A stretch of 64,000 nucleotides of DNA from an uncultured Oscillospiraceae bacterium (GTDB lineage: Bacteria > Bacillota > Clostridia > Oscillospirales > Oscillospiraceae): NCBI GenBank assembly GCA_910588105.1, contig CAJUQD010000002.1:1-64000 (forward strand). Reading direction: 5' to 3'. The translations under genes were made by a program, and so were the position numbers. Position 1 is the first letter of the stretch. Every line of letters begins with the position of its first letter. Below the pieces are notes generated by a model that was not told the DNA's origin, searched no databases, and worked only from the letters and a program-made list of their open reading frames with translations. This document shows, one piece after another, positions 8,434 through 17,212 of the stretch.

Positions 8434-9075
8434 ATGGAACATTTTGAAATCCGCCGCCAAGTCCTGACCGCCATCAAAGAAGCCGTTGATCTGGGTCTTA
8501 TTCATGGTACCTCCGGCAATATTGCCGTCCGCGACCCTGAGACCGGCGTGATCGCCATTACCCCCAGCGGCGTTCCCTATGCCACCATGACCGAAGAGGA
8601 CATTGCCATCGTTTCTTCTGAGGGCAAGTGGCTGGACGGCAAATTCAAGCCCTCCTCCGAAACCCCTATGCACACCGCCGTTCTGCGGGCAAGGCCCGAT
8701 GTGAACGCCACCGTCCACACCCATGGTATGTTCTGCACCATCATGGCCATGGGCGATGCGCCCATGCGTCCCATCACGCCCCCCCAGGCCGAGTTCACGC
8801 CTGTCAGAGTCGTACCCTTCACCATGCCTGGCACCAACGATCTTGCCGGCGCCGTTGTGAGCACCCTGGGTGAAAAAGGCCGCGCCGTGCTGCTGAAAAA
8901 CCACGGTATGTTCACCTGCGGCAAAAACATCAAGGCCGCAATGGCCGCCGCTGTGTACACAGAGGAAATGGCCCAGACCACCTACTATGCCAGGCTGCTG
9001 GGATGCTGCGAGCCCATGAGTGAGGAAGCCGAAGCGGCTATGCAGGCACTGATCGCCAAAGATCAGGCGGTTTAA
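8434..9075 (+). CDS. Class II aldolase/adducin family protein
   Basis: This 213-residue zinc enzyme is of the L-fuculose-1-phosphate aldolase/L-ribulose-5-phosphate 4-epimerase family. Visible are the phosphate/glycine motif GTSGN (about 26-30), SSETPMH with the Glu region, the zinc pair HTHG (about 92-95) and a further His in LKNHG. Members cleave ketose 1-phosphates to dihydroxyacetone phosphate plus a small aldehyde, or epimerise pentulose phosphates. An FGGY kinase and an Fe-alcohol dehydrogenase in the same island fit a kinase-aldolase-aldehyde reductase route. AAGGAG precedes the ATG. It is monocistronic, between an activated promoter and a strong terminator. Confidence 0.88.
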   Translation: MEHFEIRRQVLTAIKEAVDLGLIHGTSGNIAVRDPETGVIAITPSGVPYATMTEEDIAIVSSEGKWLDGKFKPSSETPMHTAVLRARPDVNATVHTHGMFCTIMAMGDAPMRPITPPQAEFTPVRVVPFTMPGTNDLAGAVVSTLGEKGRAVLLKNHGMFTCGKNIKAAMAAAVYTEEMAQTTYYARLLGCCEPMSEEAEAAMQALIAKDQAV

Positions 9076-9093
9076 TTTCACGCGTTCCTCTTC

Positions 9094-9126
9094 AAAAAAG
9101 GCCTTCTCTTTCGAGAAGGCCTTTTT
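9094..9126. terminator. Bidirectional terminator between convergent genes
   Basis: AAAAAAGGCCTTCTC and its complement surround a TTTC tetraloop, with T runs on both strands. It ends the aldolase transcript and the long minus-strand operon from 16851. Confidence 0.9.
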
Positions 9127-9134
9127 GCTATACC

Positions 9135-10034
9135 TTACAGGGCACGCAGGAACGCACAGTCACGCTTCGCGAACTCCATGGGGTCGCCCTCGTGGCCATA
9201 GAAGCCAAAGAACTCACGCTCGCTGATGTAAGCCGCACAGCCGCTGGGCTGGCCCTCAGCCGCAGCCTTCACATCCTGCCAATCAATGATACCCTTGCCC
9301 AGCTCTGCGTTCCAGGAACGGGAGTTGCACAGGATCTCGATCTGGGCGGGAGAAAATACGGGAGCGCCTTTGACAATCTTCTTGTTGTCAGCAGACGCGG
9401 TCTCGACCTTCATCATTTCCATGACCTTCTTGGGGAAGTGGTCCAGATCGTCATCACAGGCAGCAACAGCGTCGCACTCCTTAACGTGCAGCACAGGGAA
9501 TCTGCCGGAATACTTGCGAATCAGATCGCCGACATTGACGCCCGCGCGAGCCGCCCAACCTACATCCAGCTCAAACTTCACGAGATCAGGATCGGTGTAG
9601 TTCAGCAGCAAATCATATAGGGTATGCTCGGGATCGTCAGCCACCTTACGGAACTCGGAAGCATGGTTATGGACGATGCCGGTAAGGCCGAACTTGCGCA
9701 GATGCTCACAAGCCTGGGTCATCATCTCGGCACTTTTCTTGCAGTCCTCCATGGTTACCAAATGATCCAGCGGACGGACGTCTGTAAACTGTGCGCCGAA
9801 CTCCTGGGCAAACTCACGGTCATCGTCATCCCGCAGGCTGTGGAACGAAATGATCTTAATACCCAGATCGTCAATAAATTTGTGGAAATCGGCCTTGCTC
9901 AGCTCGCCGGTGTTGGTGCCCATCGCCTCAATCCCGTCAAAACCAACTTCTGCCAGGCCCTTGATCGCATCTAAAACGCCCTCTCTGGATGTTTTCAAGA
10001 TAGAATAGACCTGGGAATAAACTTTACTCTCCAT
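9135..10034 (-). CDS. Sugar phosphate isomerase/epimerase-like TIM barrel
   Basis: This 299-residue protein is of the xylose-isomerase-like TIM barrel superfamily (AP endonuclease 2 fold). Metal-binding positions typical of the family are visible in GFDGIEAMG, VHNHASEF, KFELDVGWAARAG and VLHVKECD. Members isomerise, epimerise or, in some catabolic clusters, act as lyases/hydratases on 3-keto-sugars and inosose-like compounds. It is the last gene of the operon; GGGAGG precedes the ATG by eight bases. Together with the next gene upstream it forms a pair of paralogous barrels behind a Gfo/Idh/MocA dehydrogenase. Substrate unknown. Confidence 0.82.
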   Translation of the reverse strand: MESKVYSQVYSILKTSREGVLDAIKGLAEVGFDGIEAMGTNTGELSKADFHKFIDDLGIKIISFHSLRDDDDREFAQEFGAQFTDVRPLDHLVTMEDCKKSAEMMTQACEHLRKFGLTGIVHNHASEFRKVADDPEHTLYDLLLNYTDPDLVKFELDVGWAARAGVNVGDLIRKYSGRFPVLHVKECDAVAACDDDLDHFPKKVMEMMKVETASADNKKIVKGAPVFSPAQIEILCNSRSWNAELGKGIIDWQDVKAAAEGQPSGCAAYISEREFFGFYGHEGDPMEFAKRDCAFLRAL

Positions 10035-10048
10035 ATATATTACCTCCC

Positions 10049-10963
10049 TTAGATGATAAACTGGGCCATGTATCGCTTGGCCAGGATCAGAGAATTCAGA
10101 ACGTCTTGCTCGCAGCCTTCAAAAGCCTTGTCCTCGATTTCCAGGGCAACATAGCCGTTATAACCAATGTCAGTCAGGGCTGAGATGTATTTACCCCAGT
10201 CCACATCGCCGAGCCCCGGCAGCTTTGGGGACATATAGTCCAAGGGGTAAGCCATAATGCCGCACTGCACCAGCTTATCCTGATACAGCTTGATGTCCTT
10301 GATATGTACATGGAAGATTTTGTCCTTGAATTCGTAGATGGGCCGGATATAGTCGATCATCTGCCACACGAAATGGGAAGGATCGTAGTTGATGCCAAAG
10401 TAATCGCTGTCAATGATATCAAACATTTTCCTCCACAGCTCCGGGGTGGTGAACAGGTTCTGGCCGCCCGGCCACTGGTCGGCACCGAACAGCATAGGGC
10501 AGTTCTCGATGGCAATACGAACCTTCTTTTCCTCAGCTTTGCGGATGATGGGAGTCCAAACTTCCCGGAAGATTTCCAGATTCTCTTCCACCGTCTTATG
10601 CTGGTCACGCCCGATGAAGGTGGTGACCATGTTCACACCCAACATTGCGGACGCGTCGATGACCTTATACAGGTGACGGATGGCGTCCTGGCGCTTTTCC
10701 AGGTCTCCGTCCATGGTGTTGGGATAGAAGGCCAACGCGGAGATGGCAACGCCCTTTTCCCTGCACAAGGCATTGATTTCGGCAGCTTTCTCGGGCGTCA
10801 TATTCGCAGCATCCAGGTGGCTGACACCGGCATAGCGGCGTTCTGCCTTGCCCCTGGGCCAGCAGGCAACTTCCATGCACGCGAAACCTTGCTTCGCCGC
10901 AAAATCGATGGCCTGCGCAAAGTCATAATCCTGTAAAATCGAGGTAATGAATCCGAGTTTCAT
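10049..10963 (-). CDS. Sugar phosphate isomerase/epimerase-like TIM barrel (second)
   Basis: This 304-residue xylose-isomerase-like barrel is only distantly similar to its neighbour. Conserved metal-site segments are IAIENCPM, NYDPSHFVWQ, FHVHIKDIK and ALEIED. LGDVDWGKYI is a family-typical segment found in inosose dehydratase and tagatose-3-epimerase-like proteins. I chose the ATG at 10963: AGGAGG sits six bases upstream, while the ATG two codons earlier overlaps that site. The preceding oxidoreductase gene stops two bases upstream, implying coupled translation and a shared pathway. It probably acts on the keto-sugar made by that dehydrogenase. Confidence 0.82.
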   Translation of the reverse strand: MKLGFITSILQDYDFAQAIDFAAKQGFACMEVACWPRGKAERRYAGVSHLDAANMTPEKAAEINALCREKGVAISALAFYPNTMDGDLEKRQDAIRHLYKVIDASAMLGVNMVTTFIGRDQHKTVEENLEIFREVWTPIIRKAEEKKVRIAIENCPMLFGADQWPGGQNLFTTPELWRKMFDIIDSDYFGINYDPSHFVWQMIDYIRPIYEFKDKIFHVHIKDIKLYQDKLVQCGIMAYPLDYMSPKLPGLGDVDWGKYISALTDIGYNGYVALEIEDKAFEGCEQDVLNSLILAKRYMAQFII

Positions 10964-10965
10964 GG

Positions 10966-12102
10966 TCATCCTCCTTTCGGCACATCCACCCAGGCGCCCA
11001 GCCTGGCGCTCTGGAACACCGCATCGCACAGGATCGTCTCCCTCAAACCGTCCTTCAGGGTGGCATAATCATAATCGCCCTCCCGTGTGAGGCTGGTGTA
11101 GAACTGGCGGAAGCCGTTTTTGAACGCATCGGGGAAGCCCTCGATGTGTCCGCCGGGATAAGAAACGTTGGCGGCAGCGTGGCGGTGCATCAGGCCCGAG
11201 TCCTTCGTCAGCGTCTCGTTGGCCTTGTCGCGGCAGCCGATGTACAGGTCGTTCAGTGCTTCGGAAGTCCAGACAGCGGACTTTTTGCTGCCCGCCACAT
11301 TCAAGACGGTAGTGTTCTTCCTGCCCGCAAACACCTGAGACACCATCAGGCTGCCGATTGCGCCGTTCTCGAATTCAAACAGCACCGCGGCAATATCCTC
11401 GGTATCAATGGGCACATCCACATGGGCCGCGTCAGTACCGGCAGAAGCAAAGGTCTCCACCTTGCCCGCGGGCTTCTTGCGGACGGGATAAACCGTGCTG
11501 AACTTGGCGCAGACGCGGCTGACCTTCATCCCGGAGACAAACTCGGCAAGATCCATCCAGTGGGAACCGATATCGGCGATTGCGCGGGTGGCCCCGACCT
11601 GGCTGCCCTCCAGGCGCCAGGAATAGTCTGTCTGGTACAACAGCCAGTCCTGCACATACTCGCCGTGGATGGAGAAGATGGTGCCCAGCTCGCCGGCGCG
11701 AACCATCTCGCGGATCTCGTTGGTCATGGGATAGACGCGGTTATGGAAATTGACCATGCCCTTGACCCCCTTCTCCTCCGCCAGAGCAACCAGTTCCCTG
11801 GCCTGCTCAATGGTCGTAGTAAAGGGTTTTTCGCAGATAAAGTTTATACCGTGCTCAATGGCGCACTTTGCCACAGCGTAATGGGTGTGGTTCGGCGTAC
11901 AGATATGCACAACGTCCAGCTCCAGCTCATCCATCATCTGCGTATAATCGGAATAAGCCTTGCCAATGTTCATTTGAGCTGCCTTTGTCTCTGCACCTAT
12001 TGCATCGCAGAGGGTGGCCACCTCTACGTTCCCCAGGCGGCGAATTGCCTCCACATGGGCGGTGCCAATAAATCCAGCGCCAATAACTGCTGCTTTCAAC
12101 AT
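10966..12102 (-). CDS. Gfo/Idh/MocA family NAD(P)-dependent oxidoreductase
   Basis: The 378-residue protein starts with the Rossmann motif GAGFIGTAH and carries the family EKPFTTT (Lys as catalytic base). The C-terminal alpha/beta domain ends about residue 370. Such enzymes oxidise or reduce hydroxyls of sugars, inositols or glycosides, often at C3. The arrangement Gfo/Idh/MocA followed by two TIM barrels resembles 3-keto-glycoside and C-glycoside degrading clusters. No DUF6379-like partner is present, so a strict C-deglycosylase system is not shown. AGGTGAAAAT precedes the ATG. It overlaps the ribosome site of the next gene. Confidence 0.88.
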   Translation of the reverse strand: MLKAAVIGAGFIGTAHVEAIRRLGNVEVATLCDAIGAETKAAQMNIGKAYSDYTQMMDELELDVVHICTPNHTHYAVAKCAIEHGINFICEKPFTTTIEQARELVALAEEKGVKGMVNFHNRVYPMTNEIREMVRAGELGTIFSIHGEYVQDWLLYQTDYSWRLEGSQVGATRAIADIGSHWMDLAEFVSGMKVSRVCAKFSTVYPVRKKPAGKVETFASAGTDAAHVDVPIDTEDIAAVLFEFENGAIGSLMVSQVFAGRKNTTVLNVAGSKKSAVWTSEALNDLYIGCRDKANETLTKDSGLMHRHAAANVSYPGGHIEGFPDAFKNGFRQFYTSLTREGDYDYATLKDGLRETILCDAVFQSARLGAWVDVPKGG

Positions 12103-12122
12103 ATTTTCACCTGTTTCCGTCC

Positions 12123-12617
12123 TCAGAAAGGATTGTTCTCCTCAAAGAGCTTCTGCAAGCTGTCTTCCCGCTCTTCCATCACTTCAATCCAGTTGCCATC
12201 GGGGTCGACAACCCAGCAGATATAGTTCTTATCCGCGCCGTAGCGGCCCCTGATAATGGAATCATCCTCCAGGGGGATCGCTTCCGGCTTGAAGGGTGCA
12301 TAAACAACGTGGATACCCTTGGCGGCCCAGTGCTTCGCAGTCTCGTAAATATCGGGAACCAGCACGGACAGATGCGCGAAGAAGTCGTCGGCCTCATGAG
12401 AGACATGATCCCTGGGGGTCATGGGATGATCGGGATAGATCTGGAACAGCTCCAGGTACTGCAATTCGGAAACGCGGATGTAGGTCAGCCAAATCCGGCC
12501 GTCGGGCAGGGGCAGGTCGAAAACCTTCTCAAAGCCCATATTCTCATAGAACTCAACTGCTTTCTGCATATCGGCAACATGCAGCGCAAGATGGAACAGT
12601 TTCGTAAACTCTCTCAT
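12123..12617 (-). CDS. VOC family protein (glyoxalase/epimerase fold)
   Basis: This 164-residue vicinal-oxygen-chelate protein has two beta-alpha-beta-beta-beta modules. The metal-ligand pattern is His in FHLALHVAD, Glu in YLELFQ, His in FFAHLSVLV and Glu in GNWIEVMEE. The fold serves methylmalonyl-CoA epimerase, glyoxalase I, ring-cleaving dioxygenases and a dihydrodaidzein racemase. The first three need only a metal-stabilised enolate, which suits an anaerobe. AGGAAAC lies before the ATG at 12617. It is a diverged tandem paralogue of the next gene upstream; a third VOC gene lies at 18303. Reaction unknown. Confidence 0.85.
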   Translation of the reverse strand: MREFTKLFHLALHVADMQKAVEFYENMGFEKVFDLPLPDGRIWLTYIRVSELQYLELFQIYPDHPMTPRDHVSHEADDFFAHLSVLVPDIYETAKHWAAKGIHVVYAPFKPEAIPLEDDSIIRGRYGADKNYICWVVDPDGNWIEVMEEREDSLQKLFEENNPF

Positions 12618-12630
12618 TTTCGTTTCCTCC

Positions 12631-13152
12631 TCAGTCAACAATCGGATTTTCACGTTCAAACTTTTCCTGCATGGAGTTGCCGGAAAGCTGCATGACCTCG
12701 ATAAAGTGACCATCCGGGTCCTGCATCCACGCGATAAGGCAGCCGTCCTCACCCTTATGGGGGGAGAAGGGTTCCATGCAAACAGGGGTAGGATTCAGGG
12801 GATTGTGGAAAAGGGGATATCCTTTCGCGGCCATGTTCCTGCAGGTGCGCTCCAGGTCATCGGTCAGCAGGGAGAAGTGATGGAACGAGGAGGCGGGGTC
12901 ACAATAGATCTTTCTGCCCTCCAAACCGGCATTCCACAGCTCAATGTAGGAGTTGGGGCTGACACGAATGTAAGTCAACTGGGGGATCTTGTCGTCGCCT
13001 TCCTCCACCGGCTGGCCAAACATATTCTTCATGTCGGCCGCGGAGATAACGAAAGCCTGATCAAAGCCGCAGACATTCACATAGAAATCCACCATGGTGT
13101 CCCAATTACTGGTAGGGAAATTGATATGAAACAGGGATTTTACGTCTCTCAT
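12631..13152 (-). CDS. VOC family protein (second of a tandem pair)
   Basis: The 173-residue VOC protein has ligand positions in LFHINFPTSNW, YIELWNAG, FHHFSLLTDD and GHFIEVMQLSG. It shares order and spacing with the adjacent 164-residue paralogue (TYIRVSPNSYIEL here, TYIRVSELQYLEL there), so the pair arose by tandem duplication and may form a heteromer. AAGGAG eight bases before the ATG at 13152 supports that start; a GTG three codons earlier overlaps the site. It follows the ABC permease gene after 25 bases, within the LacI-controlled operon. Confidence 0.85.
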   Translation of the reverse strand: MRDVKSLFHINFPTSNWDTMVDFYVNVCGFDQAFVISAADMKNMFGQPVEEGDDKIPQLTYIRVSPNSYIELWNAGLEGRKIYCDPASSFHHFSLLTDDLERTCRNMAAKGYPLFHNPLNPTPVCMEPFSPHKGEDGCLIAWMQDPDGHFIEVMQLSGNSMQEKFERENPIVD

Positions 13153-13177
13153 AATTTGCACTCCTTATCAATATTTT

Positions 13178-14221
13178 TTACTTACTTTTTTCCTGACTCT
13201 TGATGCGCAGGCGGTCAATGATCTTGGTGCCTTGTACATCAAGAATAACGGCGATAACAATAATGATGCCTTTTGCAATCGTATGCCAGTTGGAATTGAC
13301 ATCCAGCAGATTCAGGCCGTTGGAGATCACCTGGATCAGCAGGCAGCCTATGACCGTACCGGGAACATTCGCAATGCCGCCGTTCATGGGCGTACCGCCG
13401 ATAACCACAGCCGCGATGGTGTCCATCGCGGTATCGGCGCCAGCAGAAAGCTGGGCAGAGGACGCGCGGCCAGTCGTGACCAAAGCCGCCACGGTAACAC
13501 AGGCACCCATGATGGTTGCAATCAGGAACTTACCCTTCGTGATGTTGATGCCGCAGACACGTGCCGCGTTCTCGTTGCCGCCCATTGCCAGAGCATGACG
13601 GCCGAATTTAGTCTTACGGATCAGGAAGGTGAACAGCACCGCCATCAGCAACATGAGATAGATCTGGAAGGGAACGCCGAGCAAGGTGCCCTGGCCGATG
13701 AAGCGCATCCAGTCTTTGATGCCCGCAATGGACTGGCCTCCAGAAATCAGCCACATGATACCGGTAAAGATATAGCCGGTGGCCAGGGTCAGGATGAAGC
13801 CGGGCAGCTGGAACTTCTGGATCAGGAACGTGTTGAAGCACAGGCCCGCAATACCAATCAGCAGACAAGTAAGGACAATAATTATAGGATGCGCGTTCAG
13901 CCTGGTGTCCATCAACGCAGCAGAGACACCGATCAAGGCCATCAAGTTACCCACGGACAAGTCCATGCTGCCGGAACCCAGCAGCAGCGTAAAGCCAATG
14001 CCCATAATTGCCAGACCACAAGCCTGACGCAGTACATTTAACAGATTCCGAACCGTCAAAAAGTATGGAGAAGCGATGGTCAATCCGATACACAGCACAA
14101 GCAAAAGAATCAACGCCTTGTTGTTCAGCATGAAGCGAACAACTGCCTCAATATTCAGGGCTTTCTTCAGCTTTTCCGCAAAGCTGGCACCCCCGGCTTT
14201 TTTCTCGTTTTTTTCTTTCAT
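13178..14221 (-). CDS. Ribose-type sugar ABC transporter, permease
   Basis: This 347-residue integral membrane subunit is of the RbsC/XylH/MglC type. It has a charged N-terminal tail, then about ten hydrophobic segments. Family strings include GIGFTLLLGSGSMDLSVG and GGTPMNGGIANVPGT. It forms the transmembrane channel for the sugar delivered by the lipoprotein encoded two genes upstream. AAGGATG precedes the ATG, 14 bases after the ATPase gene. Importers of this class carry pentoses, hexoses, inositols and autoinducer-like sugars; the operon context argues for a sugar, polyol or small glycoside. Confidence 0.92.
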   Translation of the reverse strand: MKEKNEKKAGGASFAEKLKKALNIEAVVRFMLNNKALILLLVLCIGLTIASPYFLTVRNLLNVLRQACGLAIMGIGFTLLLGSGSMDLSVGNLMALIGVSAALMDTRLNAHPIIIVLTCLLIGIAGLCFNTFLIQKFQLPGFILTLATGYIFTGIMWLISGGQSIAGIKDWMRFIGQGTLLGVPFQIYLMLLMAVLFTFLIRKTKFGRHALAMGGNENAARVCGINITKGKFLIATIMGACVTVAALVTTGRASSAQLSAGADTAMDTIAAVVIGGTPMNGGIANVPGTVIGCLLIQVISNGLNLLDVNSNWHTIAKGIIIVIAVILDVQGTKIIDRLRIKSQEKSK

Positions 14222-14235
14222 TGTTTTATCATCCT

Positions 14236-15732
14236 TTATCCAAGTACATACTTGCCCAGCAGTTCCTGGCTGGCCTCTTCACGGTTGCAGGTAAACACGG
14301 CTTTCCCTTCACGCATGACCACGATCCGGTCTGCCATACCCAATACCTCGGGCATCTCAGAAGAAATCAGGATAATGGACATTCCCTGCTTGACAAAGCT
14401 GCTCATGAGACGATGAATCTCACTCTTGGACCCCACATCTATGCCCCGCGTTGGCTCGTCCAAAATCAGGATTTTGGGGGTCGTCATGATCCAGCGGCCA
14501 ATGATAACCTTCTGCTGGTTGCCGCCGGACAGCGAGTCAATGCGCTGATTGTGATCGGAAACTTTGACCTGTACCGTCTTGATCATGTCAGCGACCGCTT
14601 TGAGCTCATCCTTCTCCCGGATAATGCCAAAGACTTTATCGCAGTAATTCCCCAGTCGGGCCAAGGTCATGTTATCTTTCACGGAAAGCTGTGCAATAAT
14701 GCCTTGGCGGAGACGGTCCTCTGTCACCATGCCGATGCCCGAATCCACAGCTTCAGCGGGAGACTTGATATTGACCTTCCTGCCATCAATCAATATCTCA
14801 CCTTCATCCGCAGGATCGATGCCGAAAATGCTGGAGGCGACCTCGCTTCGGCCCGCGCCCTCCAGCCCGGCAAGCCCCAGGATCTCGCCCCTTCTCAAGG
14901 TAAAGCTCACATCATGGAACTTGCCGTAACGGGTCAGATTCTTTACTTCCAGAACCGTATCTCCGATTTCAGTCTCTTCTTTGGGAAACAGGCTGGTCAG
15001 CTCCCGGCCAACGACCATGGAGACGATCTGGTTGCGGTCAACCTCTGCCGTATTACGCGTGCCGATGTAATTACCGTCCCGGTAAACAGACAGCCTGTCA
15101 CAGATCTCCTGGATCTCCTCAATTTTATGAGAAATGTAGATGACCGCAACGCCCTGGCTCGTAAGCTTCCGAATAATTCGAAACAGCACCGAGACTTCAT
15201 TTTCGGAAAGTGAAGAGGTCGGCTCATCCATGATGATCAGCTTCGCGTTACCGGCGACCGTACGGATGACTTCGATCATCTGGCAGGCTGCTATAGAGAT
15301 CTCACTGACCACTGCGTTGTGGCGAATCGACAGGTCATACTCCGCGAACAGCTTTTTTGTGGCTTCATCACGGGCTTTGTTATCTAGGACGCCGTTTTTC
15401 ACAAACCGGTCCTCTAAGCCCAGCCAAATATTTTCGGAGGCGGTAAACTGCTGCACCAAATTAGTCTCCTGATGGATCATGGAGATTCCGGCCGCCAAGG
15501 CATCGGCAGGGCACTTGAACTGCACTTCCTCGCCCATGAAACGAATGGTGCCTTCATCCCGCTGTAAACTGCCGAAGATGGTGTTCATCAGCGTGGATTT
15601 ACCGGCCCCGTTTTCACCGATGACGCCATGAACCTCGCCCTCGCGGACCTCCAAGAAAACCTTATTCAGCGCTTTTGTACCCAAGAAGCTCTTGGATACA
15701 CCTTCAACAGACAAGATAACGTTATTTGTCAT
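14236..15732 (-). CDS. Ribose-type sugar ABC transporter, duplicated ATPase
   Basis: This 498-residue energy-coupling protein of the RbsA/MglA group has two fused ATPase halves. The first has a full Walker A (GENGAGKST) and Walker B (LIIMDEPTSSLSE). The second has the degenerate GLEGAGRSE typical of this group but a good signature and Walker B (LSGGNQQKV, LILDEPTRGID). It powers import through the permease encoded downstream. A hairpin at 15763-15796 separates it from the binding-protein gene, a usual way to give the binding protein a higher transcript level. Confidence 0.93.
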   Translation of the reverse strand: MTNNVILSVEGVSKSFLGTKALNKVFLEVREGEVHGVIGENGAGKSTLMNTIFGSLQRDEGTIRFMGEEVQFKCPADALAAGISMIHQETNLVQQFTASENIWLGLEDRFVKNGVLDNKARDEATKKLFAEYDLSIRHNAVVSEISIAACQMIEVIRTVAGNAKLIIMDEPTSSLSENEVSVLFRIIRKLTSQGVAVIYISHKIEEIQEICDRLSVYRDGNYIGTRNTAEVDRNQIVSMVVGRELTSLFPKEETEIGDTVLEVKNLTRYGKFHDVSFTLRRGEILGLAGLEGAGRSEVASSIFGIDPADEGEILIDGRKVNIKSPAEAVDSGIGMVTEDRLRQGIIAQLSVKDNMTLARLGNYCDKVFGIIREKDELKAVADMIKTVQVKVSDHNQRIDSLSGGNQQKVIIGRWIMTTPKILILDEPTRGIDVGSKSEIHRLMSSFVKQGMSIILISSEMPEVLGMADRIVVMREGKAVFTCNREEASQELLGKYVLG

Positions 15733-15762
15733 ATTGTCCTCCTTGCTCTCGCCATTTTAAGA

Positions 15763-15796
15763 CTGGCCTTTGCCGACCTATGTCAGCAAAGGCCAG
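15763..15796. other. mRNA hairpin behind the binding-protein gene
   Basis: CTGGCCTTTGC and its complement form an 11-bp stem with a 12-base loop between the binding-protein stop and the ATPase start. There is no U tract, so it is probably an RNA-stabilising or partial-termination stem inside the operon. Confidence 0.7.
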
Positions 15797-15816
15797 AGTT
15801 AGGGATTCCCTATGAA

Positions 15817-16851
15817 TTAATCGTTGTAATTCTTGTAGTTGGTCTCATCCAGGAGCGTGTACAGCAGGGAAGCATCCGCAAAGGTCATCCTGTTCTCGTC
15901 CAGCACTAAGGTGCCCTTCAGGCAGTCGATCATGGAGTTAGCCATAGCCTTTCCGATTTCGTCAACATTCATTCTGACGGTAGCGACCATCTTGCCTTCC
16001 TTCATCAGCTGCAGGCCGACTTCGTGGCCGTCAGTGCCCAGAAGCACGATCTCGCCGGTCCGGCCTACCGCGTCGATGGCGTTCGCAACGCCCATCGCCA
16101 TATCGTCATTGCCGCAGAAGATAACATCGACTTCGGGATGAGAGGTCATCAGGCCTTCCGCCCAGGCCTGGGCGGCTTCGGTGGTGTAGTTGCAGTCCTG
16201 CTCGGTAACGATCTCATAGTTCGTGCAGCCGCTCTTTTCCAGCGACCAGACAACACCGTTGCGGCGGCCCGCGCCGCCAGGGGTAGACATGACGCCGTTG
16301 CACATGGCGATCTTGTAGGTGGTATTGGGATTCTTCTTCAGGTAGTTCTCAATAAACCACTCAGCCTGCATTTCACCGGTCTGCTCGTCGGTAGCATTTG
16401 CGTAACGGTAGGTGTAGGAGTCGGTGTCGGCCTCGGTGGAGATCGCGACCTTAACGCCGGCGCTGTAAGCATTCTCCAGGGCGCCTACGATCGCGTTCTT
16501 GTCAAAACCCTGGACCCAGATCAGGTCGCAGCCCTTGGTGACCAGGTCTTCGATGTCGGAGTTCTGCTTCTCGGTGCTCTGGTCCGCAGAGGTGACGAAC
16601 ACTTCGATGTCAATGTCTGCGGAAGCCAGGGTATCCTTCATCAATCCGGACAGAGCGGTCATGCCGCCGTCCATCACGTACATAGAGATGCCAACTTTGT
16701 AAGTTCCCTTGTCAGCAGGGGTGGTATCAACGGGATTTTCGGAATTGGGCGCGGACGGGGCACTGCTCGGGTTGGAGGGAGTATTGCTAGTGCACGCAAC
16801 CAGACCGATCGCAAGGACAGCAGCCAGCAACAGCGCAATAATCTTTTTCAT
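15817..16851 (-). CDS. Sugar-binding lipoprotein of the ABC transporter
   Basis: This 344-residue RbsB-like periplasmic-binding-type lipoprotein has a signal peptide with the lipobox LVAC at about 18-21. A low-complexity Ser/Pro/Asn linker (to about 50) tethers it to the membrane. Two Rossmann-like lobes follow (YKVGISMYVMDGGM, VQGFDKNAIVGAL, IFCGNDDMAMG, VLLGTDGHEVG). It captures substrate outside the cell. I chose the ATG at 16851, six bases after AAAGGAAG, rather than one seven codons earlier. It heads the eight-gene operon driven by the promoter at 16978-17005. Confidence 0.93.
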   Translation of the reverse strand: MKKIIALLLAAVLAIGLVACTSNTPSNPSSAPSAPNSENPVDTTPADKGTYKVGISMYVMDGGMTALSGLMKDTLASADIDIEVFVTSADQSTEKQNSDIEDLVTKGCDLIWVQGFDKNAIVGALENAYSAGVKVAISTEADTDSYTYRYANATDEQTGEMQAEWFIENYLKKNPNTTYKIAMCNGVMSTPGGAGRRNGVVWSLEKSGCTNYEIVTEQDCNYTTEAAQAWAEGLMTSHPEVDVIFCGNDDMAMGVANAIDAVGRTGEIVLLGTDGHEVGLQLMKEGKMVATVRMNVDEIGKAMANSMIDCLKGTLVLDENRMTFADASLLYTLLDETNYKNYND

Positions 16852-16977
16852 TTTTTTCTTCCTTTCTTCCATTCATTTTTATGGGAGAGAATTCCACCTA
16901 TCGCAAAACCTTCAAAAAAATTTTCAATTTTTCATCTTTGTTTCATTCCCTGGTGTACCTCTCTCCTTGGTGTCTTT

Positions 16978-17005
16978 ATTTTATCATATTGACTAGTTTA
17001 GTCAA
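16978..17005 (-). promoter_or_regulatory. Promoter of the ABC/VOC/oxidoreductase operon
   Basis: On the minus strand TTGACT (17000-17005), 16-bp spacer, TAAAAT (16978-16983). The LacI-type palindrome covers the -35 and the upstream half of the spacer. Confidence 0.82.
16989..17005. promoter_or_regulatory. Likely LacI-family operator
   Basis: TTGACTAGTTTAGTCAA, a perfect 7-bp inverted repeat around GTT. It overlaps the -35 and spacer of the ABC operon promoter, a repressing position. The divergent LacI-type gene at 17213 is the obvious binder. Around it, the 360-bp divergent spacer otherwise shows only AT-rich DNA and the two promoters. Confidence 0.75.
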
Positions 17006-17148
17006 CTATTTCAAGATATCCATTGTGTGTTTTAGCAATTTTGCACAAGTGCCGTTGTCCTATACTGGTTAAAATGACATTGATTTTCTGTCCTTTTCAT
17101 CGGTGTTGAATTTTTTTCTGAAAATCTTTCGCTCTTTTGAAAATATTA

Positions 17149-17177
17149 TTGCAAGTTTGTTATTCCCCTGCTATAAT
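17149..17177 (+). promoter_or_regulatory. Sigma-A promoter of the LacI-type regulator
   Basis: TTGCAA at 17149, 17-bp spacer, perfect TATAAT at 17172-17177. Confidence 0.85.
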
Positions 17178-17212
17178 GGTGTTATTCCAACAATAGGGGA
17201 GGTAACTATGCT

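Noticed and set aside
9135..12102. Direct naming of these genes as a C-glycoside deglycosylase (DgpABC-type) set
   Set aside because: Gfo/Idh/MocA and TIM-barrel proteins are present but the DUF6379-like small subunit is not. Inositol or other keto-sugar routes fit equally well.
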